The position numbers were made by a program, and so were the translations under genes. From a virus, in the IMG/VR virus record IMGVR_UViG_3300027302_000005, positions 18,458 through 82,457 of that record: a stretch of 64,000 nucleotides of DNA; one strand, 5' to 3'. The notes beneath the pieces are model-generated. The model saw only the letters and a list, made by a program, of their open reading frames with translations. It made no database searches and was not told the DNA's origin. How positions within the stretch are numbered: the stretch's first letter is position 1; every line of letters starts with the position of its first letter. Shown one piece after another: positions 57,372 to 64,000 of this stretch.

Positions 57372-57571
57372 CAACATACGTTCTAGCATTGCTTCTATCC
57401 TCTCTGTACGTCTGGGGAATAGTAGCAAGTGATACATATCTTACAATGAATACGACGTTGGAACGAACTCCTATATTAATGGCTTCATTCCTGTGGCCTA
57501 TAGCTGTAGCAATAGCTATTGTACGAATTGTAATATATTTTGTGTTTAGGAAAGAGAAACAACATGACTAA
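57368..57571 (+). CDS. two-segment membrane protein, 67 aa
   Basis: MTTYVLALLLSSLYVWGIVA and ASFLWPIAVAIAIVRIVIYF are hydrophobic helices with a short loop and a basic KEKQHD tail, giving a two-pass membrane protein. ATGA overlap with the gene before, 8-base overlap with the next. Confidence 0.6.
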   Translation: MTTYVLALLLSSLYVWGIVASDTYLTMNTTLERTPILMASFLWPIAVAIAIVRIVIYFVFRKEKQHD

Positions 57572-57869
57572 TCGAAACATCTCTGAAATTATCAAGAATG
57601 CTGAGTTGTTGTCAGAACAGATGGAAGCATTGGAACAACAGAACGATGACCTACAGGGTATGCTCAATATAGCTATTTGTATGTTGTGTTCTAACAAAGC
57701 TACACTGAAGAACAGGTTGAATGCTGACAATAAGTACGTATATTGGCTCGATGTGGAGTCTCTGGATCGAGAGATTGCTGGGAGCTTTGGTGAATACGAC
57801 AGTCCGTATCAAGCTGTGTATGGGGCTATTACGGAATATCTTGATATGGTTGAAAGGGGAGAAGTATGA
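57564..57869 (+). CDS. hypothetical coiled-coil protein, 101 aa
   Basis: Start ATG 57564 (MTNRNISEIIKNAELLSEQM); an N-terminal coiled coil (EQMEALEQQNDDLQGML), then YWLDVESLDREIAG. No family recognised. ATGA overlap with the next gene. Confidence 0.55.
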   Translation: MTNRNISEIIKNAELLSEQMEALEQQNDDLQGMLNIAICMLCSNKATLKNRLNADNKYVYWLDVESLDREIAGSFGEYDSPYQAVYGAITEYLDMVERGEV

Positions 57870-58162
57870 GTAGCAAATTCCACTTCTTCCGTATGAATGG
57901 TAAATGGTGGTGTAGCAGCCCTTATAATTCGTCGACTCTTGAGTGTTCCGTCTTAGCTTTTGGCAATACTAGAGAGGAGGCATATTCAATGTTGATTGAA
58001 AAGATGGGATGTGTGTCATTTACACCGCCACCCTCATCTCCAAGAGCGAGACAACTGAATAAACAGTGGGAAGAGGCTGAACAGCGTCAGCGTTATGGTA
58101 CGCATCGTCCTTGGTCTTCTCTGGATTGTGCTGCACGTAATGGTGGATGTGGGGGGGTGTGA
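57866..58162 (+). CDS. hypothetical protein, 98 aa
   Basis: Begins MSSKFHFFRMNGKWWCSSPY, ends Gly-rich (CAARNGGCGGV). Contains FGNTREEAYSMLIEKMG, like small phage proteins of the HicB-like fold, though no catalytic or partner gene is seen. Unknown function. Confidence 0.5.
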   Translation: MSSKFHFFRMNGKWWCSSPYNSSTLECSVLAFGNTREEAYSMLIEKMGCVSFTPPPSSPRARQLNKQWEEAEQRQRYGTHRPWSSLDCAARNGGCGGV

Positions 58163-58163
58163 A

Positions 58164-58472
58164 ATGTATAGATATACGACAGAGCAACAGCTTCGCAATG
58201 AAATATCAGTTGTGTGGAGTGGGTTGAAGGGTGCGGAAGCATATTCAGATATGCTACTAGGTATTATCAAGGACATCTACGACTTGTATGTTCACGTTGG
58301 TATTCCATCAGGTGTCTGTATGTGTGGCGACAGCATGAATGGTCATGCTTCTCCTCTCACATGCGGACACTCTCCTTGTGATTCTGGAGAGTATTATATG
58401 GAGAGCTTGATACGAGAAAAAGTGGAACCACTGTTGACTAAGCATGACTTGATGGAAGCAAATAAGCCGTAA
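58164..58472 (+). CDS. hypothetical Cys-rich protein, 102 aa
   Basis: ATG 58164 (MYRYTTEQQLRNEISVVWSG). CMCGDSMNGHASPLTCGHSPC (about 52-72) has four Cys and two His, probably one zinc. Last gene before the terminator at 58498. Confidence 0.6.
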   Translation: MYRYTTEQQLRNEISVVWSGLKGAEAYSDMLLGIIKDIYDLYVHVGIPSGVCMCGDSMNGHASPLTCGHSPCDSGEYYMESLIREKVEPLLTKHDLMEANKP

Positions 58473-58497
58473 CATCTAAAACAATTGTTTAATTTAT

Positions 58498-58536
58498 AAA
58501 GCCAGCATGTAATGTGTTTGGCTTTTTTTTTTTTTA
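58498..58536 (+). terminator. intrinsic terminator
   Basis: AAAGCCA (58498-58504) and TGGCTTT (58519-58525) form the stem, followed by a continuous run of T to about 58535. A strong terminator closing the 57177-58472 message. Confidence 0.8.
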
Positions 58537-58549
58537 TTGGAAAAGTAAT

Positions 58550-58777
58550 ATGACATACAATGTATTGGAAGAACGTAACAAATGGAAATATCAGCTTGAG
58601 GAAGGGACATTCGATCTAAGTCAATTGTATTGGTTGAATGAATATAAGGCCAATAGGGAGGAAGAAGCAGGACGGACAGATTTTAGGATGAACAGGCAAA
58701 TAGAGATGATGTGTGAGTATATTATGTGGTTGGAGAAGCGAATTGAAGACGTGAGATTTAATGGAGACGCTGTATGA
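58550..58777 (+). CDS. hypothetical protein, 75 aa
   Basis: ATG 58550 (MTYNVLEERNKWKYQLEEGT), just after the terminator; frame upstream is the T-run. Highly charged, helical. ATGA overlap with the HNH gene. Starts MTY like the HNH gene, probably coincidence. Confidence 0.5.
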   Translation: MTYNVLEERNKWKYQLEEGTFDLSQLYWLNEYKANREEEAGRTDFRMNRQIEMMCEYIMWLEKRIEDVRFNGDAV

Positions 58778-60003
58778 CTTATTGTACATGGAGAGATATT
58801 GAAGGGTGGAACAATCGTTATATGGTGAGTGATAGCGGCAGGGTTTGGGATAAGAAGCACTGGAAGGATGTTAGTGTTTTAAAGTCAGGTCTCAAAGGAA
58901 ATGACTATTACTACGTAAATCTTAGCGATGATTCTACTGGAAAGAGGAAACTTGTCAGAGTGCATAGACTTATGGCTGAGGCGTTCCTTCCTAGAACCCC
59001 CGAAGAAAGAGAAACAAAGAATATTGTAGACCATATCGACCGAGATAGGTTCAATAATCACATCTCTAATCTAAGATGGGTGTGCCGTAAAGGGAATCAA
59101 CGTAACACTAAGCGAACCAGATATAACGAAGCTGGTGTACCTTTAGCGGAAGTGATTGAGAGGAAGTTTGGTTCTGTACAACCTCACCTTGGAAATATAT
59201 ACAGCAGAGTGAATAACGGTTTGTGTCTTGAAGATGCGTTATTTGAATATGAATACAAACTGGAAACAGGGGAGGATTATTCAAAATGGCTATCCTACAT
59301 CGAACAGAAATATGAGTGCTATGGAACCAAAATATCAATGCAAGAACTTGTTGAAGAGAAGGGTTTGGTAGAAGAGGATGTTGTTACCAAAACTAGAAGT
59401 GGGTGGACTGTTGAAGAAATAATGAGTGGTCATAAATGGTATGACGGAAAGTATAGCTTTGTCACAACCAACTCATCTTGTACTGGTACTTGGTGGCCAA
59501 CAAAGGCTAGGTGCATGTCTGCCATGAAGATTGGTGACGGGATATGGGACAGGGCAGCTACTGATGCTGACGGTAGATTAGACATCCTTGCAGCTAAGAA
59601 AGAGGTGGAGAATCTTTATAAAAAGGAATGGGTGATTAACGGAATTACTTATTTCGATAGTTTTGAAGGGTTGTGCAGAAAGTTTAATAAAGATTACAGT
59701 GCAGTCAATACTAGGAGGATGCGCCAAGGAATGACTTTGGAAGAGGCTCTTACGACAGAACCTAAACGTATTAATTACTACATACTGGATGGGGAGATAA
59801 GATTACCAAGTGGTGAAACACTGACTTTTGTTAATGAAAAAGTGAAACCAATTCACTTAATGCAGAAACTAAACCTATCTAGTAGGTATTTCAATGGTAA
59901 GAATAAACAAAATAGAGAGGAAATTGGCTGTGCAGTAAAAGCTCTAATTGAGACACTGAATTACTTTGATGCAGATACATCCAACCTTTCTGTAGCGTTG
60001 TAA
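58774..60003 (+). CDS. HNH homing endonuclease with NUMOD4 domain, 409 aa
   Basis: WRDIEGWNNRYMVSDSGRVW (residues 6-25) is NUMOD4. VHRLMAEAFLP then NIVDHIDRDRFNNHISNLRW (about 83-102) is the HNH_3 core with N-x-NT end. The long C-terminal 270 residues have repeat-like NUMOD/helix-turn-helix segments (ISMQELVEEKGLVEEDVVTK, FEGLCRKFNKDYSAVNTRRM). A free-standing mobile endonuclease at the end of the early block. Confidence 0.85.
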   Translation: MTYCTWRDIEGWNNRYMVSDSGRVWDKKHWKDVSVLKSGLKGNDYYYVNLSDDSTGKRKLVRVHRLMAEAFLPRTPEERETKNIVDHIDRDRFNNHISNLRWVCRKGNQRNTKRTRYNEAGVPLAEVIERKFGSVQPHLGNIYSRVNNGLCLEDALFEYEYKLETGEDYSKWLSYIEQKYECYGTKISMQELVEEKGLVEEDVVTKTRSGWTVEEIMSGHKWYDGKYSFVTTNSSCTGTWWPTKARCMSAMKIGDGIWDRAATDADGRLDILAAKKEVENLYKKEWVINGITYFDSFEGLCRKFNKDYSAVNTRRMRQGMTLEEALTTEPKRINYYILDGEIRLPSGETLTFVNEKVKPIHLMQKLNLSSRYFNGKNKQNREEIGCAVKALIETLNYFDADTSNLSVAL

Positions 60004-60033
60004 TTATTTAATAAATTAATATGCTCGCTTATG

Positions 60034-60070
60034 AATCCTCTTACACTTTTTGTACGGGGATTTTTTTTTT
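60034..60070 (+). terminator. intrinsic terminator at the end of the early block
   Basis: AATCCTCTTACA (60034-60045) pairs with TGTACGGGGATT (60051-60062), with one mismatch and one G-U, loop CTTTT, followed by eight further T. It lies 30 bases after the HNH stop. Confidence 0.75.
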
Positions 60071-60470
60071 GTAGAAAATAATGAAGATAATTTGTAATTC
60101 ACTAGGGATGTCTGGTGAAATATATCTTGATTGGTATTTCAAAATCTCAAAAAGTAGCTGTATGCGTTAAGTGAAGTCCAGCCCCACCCCTAGAAAAAGC
60201 CCTATCTTTGCCGTATATCTAACCCCGTTTTGAATGTCACATAACGGTTATTATGTTAAGTACCATTTCAAAGTGTTTCAATTGCAGGTTTTACCGCTTG
60301 GCGATGCCTTTGTTGGTCGATCTTACACCCTGATTGCAAGGATAACCCGTCTCGTGATTCTTGTGGGGAGGATGCCGATTGATGAACGGATGCCGACTAT
60401 GGACACATACACGATACGTGATTACTCCTATATAGGGTGCCAGTTTAACAAATAATTGGTTTTGATAGTC

Positions 60471-60650
60471 TTTGACAATAGCAAATAAGAATCTACTCAC
60501 ACTTTGACAATAATCGAACAATCGAATTGACATGCTCCTGACAATACCCAGCCAATGCAATTGACAATACTTTGACACTCTTAAAACTATTCGACAATCA
60601 TCAAACAATTCGATACTGATAACACTATTCGACACTTATCAAACAATAAA
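60471..60650. repeat. iteron-like array of (T)TYGACAATA motifs
   Basis: TTTGACAATA at 60471 and 60503, TTGACAT at 60527, TGACAATA at 60539, TTGACAATA at 60561, TTTGACAC at 60571, TTCGACAATC at 60589, TTCGACAC at 60628. A longer unit CTATTCGACA...ATCAAACAAT is repeated at 60587 and 60625 (period 38). All copies face the same way. Iterons of an origin or binding sites of a phage protein are possible. Confidence 0.55.
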
Positions 60651-60845
60651 ACCTTATACAAAATCTATGCCAATCATTGATTCATAACGAAAAAGAATTG
60701 TAATCCTTCCGTTGGTTATTTTATAACCTATATCTTAAACAATTGATTGACTTATATTCCCTGTCACCACAATAACAAAAATCTATTAATCGGTCGCATT
60801 CCATAGAATAATTTCATACCTTGATCGACAACAAACCAAACCCAA

Positions 60846-60862
60846 TTGGCACGAAATTAGCG
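60846..60862 (+). promoter_or_regulatory. sigma-54-like promoter motif, imperfect
   Basis: TTGGCACGAAATTAGCG: -24 GG and -12 GC at correct distance; TAGC in place of TTGC. Confidence 0.4.
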
Positions 60863-60880
60863 TATAAAAGCTTAGCCTTT

Positions 60881-60897
60881 TTGGCACGTTATTTGCA
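60881..60897 (+). promoter_or_regulatory. sigma-54-like promoter motif, perfect
   Basis: TTGGCACG-TTAT-TTGCA matches the RpoN consensus TTGGCACG-N4-TTGCW at every defined position. Faces right. Confidence 0.55.
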
Positions 60898-61118
60898 GGA
60901 TAAACTCGGTAATTGTAAACAATTGTTAAAATCAAAAAGCATACCAATACAAACGTATATTAATGTCCTATTTCCACATAAAACAAGAAAACCAAGGGAA
61001 AGGGAAAAACGAACAGGCTCAGGAATGGCCCTAGAAGGCGATTCTAGGCGGGGAGAGGGGGAGACGTATAAAGGTACTCCCCACTAGCCGATCGTCGATT
61101 TTATGCGATTTTGCCTAG

Positions 61119-61135
61119 TTGGCATGGTATTTGCT
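61119..61135 (+). promoter_or_regulatory. sigma-54-like promoter motif
   Basis: TTGGCATG-GTAT-TTGCT, one difference from consensus, followed by GGGGAGAG. Points towards the 3' end of the leftward cluster, so its transcript would be antisense to that cluster. Confidence 0.5.
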
Positions 61136-61190
61136 AGGGGAGAGAACTACAGCGTGGAATGTGACAGTAGACAATGTAAAATCAGGATAT

Positions 61191-61213
61191 GAAAAAGCCC
61201 CGTAAAGGGGCTT
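61191..61213 (-). terminator. terminator of the leftward right-hand cluster
   Basis: On the leftward strand AAGCCCC-TTTAC-GGGGCTT followed by TTTC (the complement of GAAAAA at 61191-61196). It starts 26 bases after the stop of the 61239 gene. The rightward strand has a weaker T-run, so it may be bidirectional. Confidence 0.75.
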
Positions 61214-61238
61214 GTTGGGGCTTTTAAGCGGTATTCTG

Positions 61239-61685
61239 CTATACGCTCTCCTCTCTCTTAAACATCAATCGTACTGCCTCAGTGTTAGCGCGCATTCCTG
61301 AAACATCACACAAGCCGAATTCATTCTCTCCCCCTTCGACAATCGCCCAATGCCCGCCAGTAAAGGGGAGTGATTCAAGGAAGTCATTCAATTCTCGTTC
61401 TTCCTGTTCTTCTAACCCGCTCCAATCGTCGTTAATCATAGCGGACAAGTAATGCTCTGATATTTCATATTCATACCAGTCCCAACCGGACAACAATAAA
61501 ACCTCCTCGTTATCGACACTTTCCAGCGTCTCTCCCGTATCGTCGTCGATTAATTCCAATGATTCAGCGCGATTGTTTTTCCCTTGCTTAATGACTGTAT
61601 ACCAGTCATTAAAGTCTTTTCGCGCCTCCTGTTCACATTCAAAAGTGAACGTCCCTACATTTCCCACAACAAGAATAAAGCCCAT
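61239..61685 (-). CDS. hypothetical acidic protein, 148 aa
   Basis: ATG 61685 behind AAAGGGGAA. FTFECEQEARKDFNDWYTVI near the start and LNDFLESLPFTGGHWAIVEG towards the end. Very acidic, a feature of DNA-mimic proteins, though nothing else supports that. Last gene of the leftward cluster. Confidence 0.6.
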   Translation of the reverse strand: MGFILVVGNVGTFTFECEQEARKDFNDWYTVIKQGKNNRAESLELIDDDTGETLESVDNEEVLLLSGWDWYEYEISEHYLSAMINDDWSGLEEQEERELNDFLESLPFTGGHWAIVEGGENEFGLCDVSGMRANTEAVRLMFKREESV

Positions 61686-61687
61686 AA

Positions 61688-61816
61688 TCAATTCCCCTTT
61701 TTCAGTTTTAGATACCGTTTCCCATCCTTCGACGCAATAACCGGCTTTTGTTGCGTCTCTTGCAAAGCTTGCATTAAAAGCAGGGTTTGCGCCTTGTCGG
61801 CTTTAGATTGTGACAT
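61688..61816 (-). CDS. hypothetical basic protein, 42 aa
   Basis: MSQSKADKAQTLLLMQALQE to KRYLKLKKGN. The ATG overlaps the stop of the gene before (TAATG) and the stop lies 2 bases before the next ATG. Fits the operon tightly; function unknown. Confidence 0.55.
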   Translation of the reverse strand: MSQSKADKAQTLLLMQALQETQQKPVIASKDGKRYLKLKKGN

Positions 61817-62157
61817 TATACAATCCCCCTGCCGACAATAACTGTCTCATAATTATCATCCGCCCATTTAATAACAATACCTGAAAAGAATGTCTCTGTG
61901 AGAATACCATCCCATTTTATTAATGGGTCTAATTCATCAATCAAGCAATGACCAAAAGGGATATGCGGTTCGCTAGGCTTTTCAATCCTGACAAAATCGC
62001 CAAGATAATATACCTCCCCTTTATATCTCAGGAATTGCGCCATTTGCATATCATCGGAGCCATATTCTCCGAGATAATCAAAATCCTGATATTCCTGTTC
62101 TGTGAGGTTAAATCCGTAAATCAGTTCACGGGGTTTGTTGTTTGTTGTGATTTGCAT
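61816..62157 (-). CDS. hypothetical protein, 113 aa
   Basis: ATG 62157 behind GAGGGGTG; a GTG three codons upstream is the alternative. LTEQEYQDFDYLGEYGSDDM then FVRIEKPSEPHIPFGHCLID. No family recognised. Confidence 0.6.
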   Translation of the reverse strand: MQITTNNKPRELIYGFNLTEQEYQDFDYLGEYGSDDMQMAQFLRYKGEVYYLGDFVRIEKPSEPHIPFGHCLIDELDPLIKWDGILTETFFSGIVIKWADDNYETVIVGRGIV

Positions 62158-62169
62158 GTTATTCACCCC

Positions 62170-62427
62170 TCAAAAATTAACAGGAACAAAGCGCGACAAT
62201 TCAGCATCACTCATATATTCCGTAGATTGAAAATCAAGCGCGCTTAATAGTGTTTCAGAATGCCAAACACCATCATACTGTTTGCGATAGCCTATCCCAG
62301 TATGACGCGCCATAACACAGGCCGCGCCACGTTCTGTTGTGGCCATTACAGCAAAGCGGGAAACATTGCCGTAATTCAATTCACCACAAAACATATCCGT
62401 CAGGATAATATAATAAACCTGTTTCAT
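62170..62427 (-). CDS. hypothetical protein, 85 aa
   Basis: ATG 62427 behind GGGAGTG, instead of the frame start at 62481. MKQVYYIILTDMFCGELNYG, then FAVMATTERGAACVMARHTG. Not recognised. Confidence 0.55.
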   Translation of the reverse strand: MKQVYYIILTDMFCGELNYGNVSRFAVMATTERGAACVMARHTGIGYRKQYDGVWHSETLLSALDFQSTEYMSDAELSRFVPVNF

Positions 62428-62428
62428 G

Positions 62429-62677
62429 TTAATACACTCCCAAAAGCTTTGCTTTTGTTGTCGGGGAAAGGATAACGCCAAGCTTTACTAATTCATGCGC
62501 CACCACTTGTGCCACTTGCAGATAGTCGGCATTTGCAGTCTGTTTATAGGCTTGCAAAAGCCTGCCCATACGCAAGATTTTAGCCTGCTTTGTCTCTGAA
62601 ACATTTAAATCTATCCGCCCATTAAGGAAAGGCAGGATAACGCATGCCGAGGATACAACGAGAATATAAATCAGCAT
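62429..62677 (-). CDS. membrane-anchored or secreted protein, 82 aa
   Basis: An N-terminal hydrophobic segment (MLIYILVVSSACVILPFL) serves as signal or anchor; the rest is helical and basic (ILRMGRLLQAYKQTANADYL). Unknown function. Confidence 0.55.
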   Translation of the reverse strand: MLIYILVVSSACVILPFLNGRIDLNVSETKQAKILRMGRLLQAYKQTANADYLQVAQVVAHELVKLGVILSPTTKAKLLGVY

Positions 62678-62730
62678 TTTATAATGCCCCCTTGTCTGTT
62701 GTCTGAATACATTCTAAAACACTTGATTAA

Positions 62731-62765
62731 ATGCCCTAGGATGTATGCCCTATAAACTAGGGCAT
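62731..62765 (-). repeat. three copies of GCCCTA forming alternative hairpins
   Basis: ATGCCCTA at 62731 and 62745, TAGGGCAT at 62758-62765. Either upstream copy can pair with the third (8 bp perfect for 62745/62758). It lies between the 62773 gene and the 62429 gene, in the leader of the latter. Confidence 0.45.
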
Positions 62766-62772
62766 AGACATT

Positions 62773-62916
62773 TTATAAAGGAATAATAATAAATCTTATC
62801 CCTTTGCCGTATTTCTTAGTTAATAGTCTTTTCCAACCATTAACACTTGAAGAATGGCAAGAGATAACTGCTACTTGCTCCACTCCCACCATTGCATAAA
62901 GCTTGGTGTCACTCAT
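62773..62916 (-). CDS. hypothetical basic protein, 47 aa
   Basis: MSDTKLYAMVGVEQVAVISC to the basic KRLLTKKYGKGIRFIIIPL. The start, behind CGGGAGTG, overlaps the previous stop by 8 bases. Unknown function. Confidence 0.5.
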   Translation of the reverse strand: MSDTKLYAMVGVEQVAVISCHSSSVNGWKRLLTKKYGKGIRFIIIPL

Positions 62917-63034
62917 AATCAACACTCCCGAACACTGCAAAGTAAATCAGAATCAAAGCACAAGCACAGACAAACGGCTGACCAGTGAAAAAGCCAAACC
63001 AGAAACCAGCTAATGCAATCAACCCGCCAAACAT
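62909..63034 (-). CDS. small membrane protein, 41 aa
   Basis: MFGGLIALAGFWFGFFTGQP, then FVCACALILIYFAVFG: two hydrophobic segments fill the protein. ATG behind GGGGAGAAA. Likely an inner-membrane peptide. Confidence 0.5.
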   Translation of the reverse strand: MFGGLIALAGFWFGFFTGQPFVCACALILIYFAVFGSVDYE

Positions 63035-63036
63035 GT

Positions 63037-63372
63037 TTATTTCTCCCCTACAATGTAAACAGGTTTCAAATCACACAGGGCGCACATATAGGCGTTGTCT
63101 GTGCAATCACATACTACCTCACCACCATCTGACGCATTACCGTAAAGAAAAGTAATGCCGCCAAGAAAGTTATTAGCCTTATCCCGCACCCAAAACATGT
63201 CGCTCCCTGTTGTGGCCATTGCACCAAGGATACACTCCATATCGCTAGACTTTTTAACCGTAAAGCATTCACCGTCGTAAACGCTTATAGTGTGGCCATT
63301 GGCTAAGATTGTTTCGACAATCTTAGAGATAATGGCGAATTCGCCATAAGTCATGTATTCAGGCTTTTTCAT
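63037..63372 (-). CDS. hypothetical protein, 111 aa
   Basis: ATG 63372 behind AGGAGTGG; a GTG three codons upstream is the alternative. MKKPEYMTYGEFAIISKIVE; CDCTDNAYMCALC near the C-terminus could bind a metal. First gene of the leftward cluster. Confidence 0.55.
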   Translation of the reverse strand: MKKPEYMTYGEFAIISKIVETILANGHTISVYDGECFTVKKSSDMECILGAMATTGSDMFWVRDKANNFLGGITFLYGNASDGGEVVCDCTDNAYMCALCDLKPVYIVGEK

Positions 63373-63759
63373 TTTGTCCACTCCTAGCCTTGTCGGCTTG
63401 TTTGCTTGGTATGTGAATACTTTAGCATGTTTTTAGTCTTATGCTCACCAGTGCGTGACTGTTTTGTATCTGGATTGTAAACGTCTTTTCTGTCCCTCTC
63501 CTTATATAGCATTCACCATATTACACAATAGACACAAAGCAAGCCTATCAGTGTACAAGTGTTCACCCAGGCACTCTCTGTCTATATATGCCTGTTGTCT
63601 GTATCGTCTGACCATGCAAAGCAATTGACGGACAATGGCAAAAGCTAATTGCTGTACACTTGTCTGATAATTGATACTGGCAAGGGTATGCGGAAAATGT
63701 GGGGATACCCTCTAAGGTATAGGCATTTTCATACTGATACCCCTATGGGTATACCTCCC

Positions 63760-63944
63760 GACAAAAATCATGCCAACTTTGGCGTGAAAAGTAAAAAGCC
63801 GTGATCTATATTTTTATGGGCCAAGGTACTACCAAAAGGCAAACGCGCCTTAAAACGGCTTGTAGAGCGTTTTGGATGGTTTTAACATCTTGCGCCATTT
63901 TACTTGTTGGCACAGGGCTTGCATTAGACAAGAATCATGCCAAG
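63760..63944. repeat. 17-base direct repeat GACAARAATCATGCCAA
   Basis: GACAAAAATCATGCCAA at 63760-63776 and GACAAGAATCATGCCAA at 63928-63944, one mismatch, 168 bases apart. Read on the leftward strand each is TTGGCATGATTYTTGTC, resembling sigma-54 sites but with GT in place of the -12 GC. Confidence 0.5.
63907..63923 (+). promoter_or_regulatory. sigma-54-like promoter motif
   Basis: TTGGCACA-GGGC-TTGCA, one difference from the RpoN consensus, facing right towards genes outside the window. Confidence 0.5.
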
Positions 63945-64000
63945 TCTGACGCAGTTTTGTAACAAATGCAATTGAGAATGTTTCGCGCTAGCACATTAGG

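Larger units (their letters stand above)
60004..61190. other. 1.2 kb non-coding region with repeats and promoter-like motifs
   Basis: No ORF here has a ribosome site or protein-like codon use; the open frames at 60234-60455 and 60821-61087 look accidental. The region holds a terminator (60034-60070), A/T-rich repeats (60471-60650), three sigma-54-like motifs (60846, 60881, 61119) and a G-rich stretch near 61044-61080. It separates the rightward early block from the leftward cluster and is a candidate replication origin. Confidence 0.6.
63373..64000. other. non-coding control region at the right edge
   Basis: About 630 bases with no convincing ORF. It carries a sigma-54-like motif facing right (63907-63923), a 17-base direct repeat (63760 and 63928) and an AAGGAGAGGG near 63495 on the leftward strand without a following start codon. 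The promoter of the leftward cluster should lie here, but I cannot fix it. Confidence 0.5.

Noticed and set aside
60234-61087. Open frames at 60234-60455 and 60821-61087 as genes
   Set aside because: No ribosome site, unnatural composition, and they run through repeats and promoter motifs.
1-64000. CRISPR arrays or insertion sequences
   Set aside because: No regularly spaced repeats with unique spacers and no transposase ORF or paired terminal repeats were seen; the mobile genes are HNH endonucleases and one intron.

Overview
The window is a contiguous part of the genome of a lytic tailed phage with a contractile tail (myovirus morphology). A tail sheath, tail tubes, tape measure, baseplate J and hub proteins, a GH19 endolysin and a two-component spanin pair are all present, and no integrase or repressor is recognisable. 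The spanins imply a Gram-negative host. The structural block (DUF3383-type sheath, DUF3277-type tubes, gpE-type capsid, S49 protease-scaffold, Mu gp29-like portal) resembles the Felix O1 / PAK_P / KPP10 broad type. DNA polymerase and primase are absent, so the genome extends beyond the window. TTG and GTG starts are frequent and many neighbouring genes overlap at ATGA or TAATG.

Layout. (1) 1-12.7 kb, rightward: replication and nucleotide metabolism (5'-3' exonuclease, DEDD exonuclease, MazG-like pyrophosphohydrolase, ThyX, NrdA, NrdB) among small unknown genes. (2) 12.7-43.6 kb, leftward: the late block. Read in the direction of transcription it contains spanins, a structured non-coding RNA, a tRNA gene split by an HNH ORF, fibre/structural proteins, a TerS candidate, a cysteine protease and lipoprotein, TerL (interrupted by a group I intron), portal, protease-scaffold, decoration protein, capsid, connectors, sheath, tubes, tail chaperones (with a -1 frameshift), tape measure, baseplate, fibres, endolysin and holin. 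(3) 43.6-60.0 kb, rightward: early genes, many tiny, including a helicase-like ATPase, dCMP deaminase, a carboxy-SAM-synthase-like protein overlapping a C5-cytosine methyltransferase, PhoH, a ClpP-like protease and two HNH endonucleases. (4) 60.0-64.0 kb: a 1.2 kb non-coding stretch with iteron-like repeats and sigma-54-like promoter motifs, then a short leftward cluster of small genes.

The strongest candidate for an undescribed system is at 49192-50849. A CmoA-like protein, expected to make carboxy-S-adenosylmethionine, overlaps by 4 bases a cytosine-C5 methyltransferase whose normally invariant motif X Asn (G-N-S-V) is Arg (G-R-S-V). A basic residue at that site is the change known to let a C5 methyltransferase use carboxy-SAM. 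I infer that the phage may place 5-carboxymethylcytosine in DNA. Other notable items are a roughly 465-nt RNA transcription unit with its own promoter and terminator (41906-42404), a tRNA-Leu(UAA)-like gene whose anticodon loop is filled by an HNH ORF (41335-41835), and a group I intron that splits the terminase Walker A motif (37115-37389).

All calls were made by reading sequence and motifs by eye; no database search or folding program was run.
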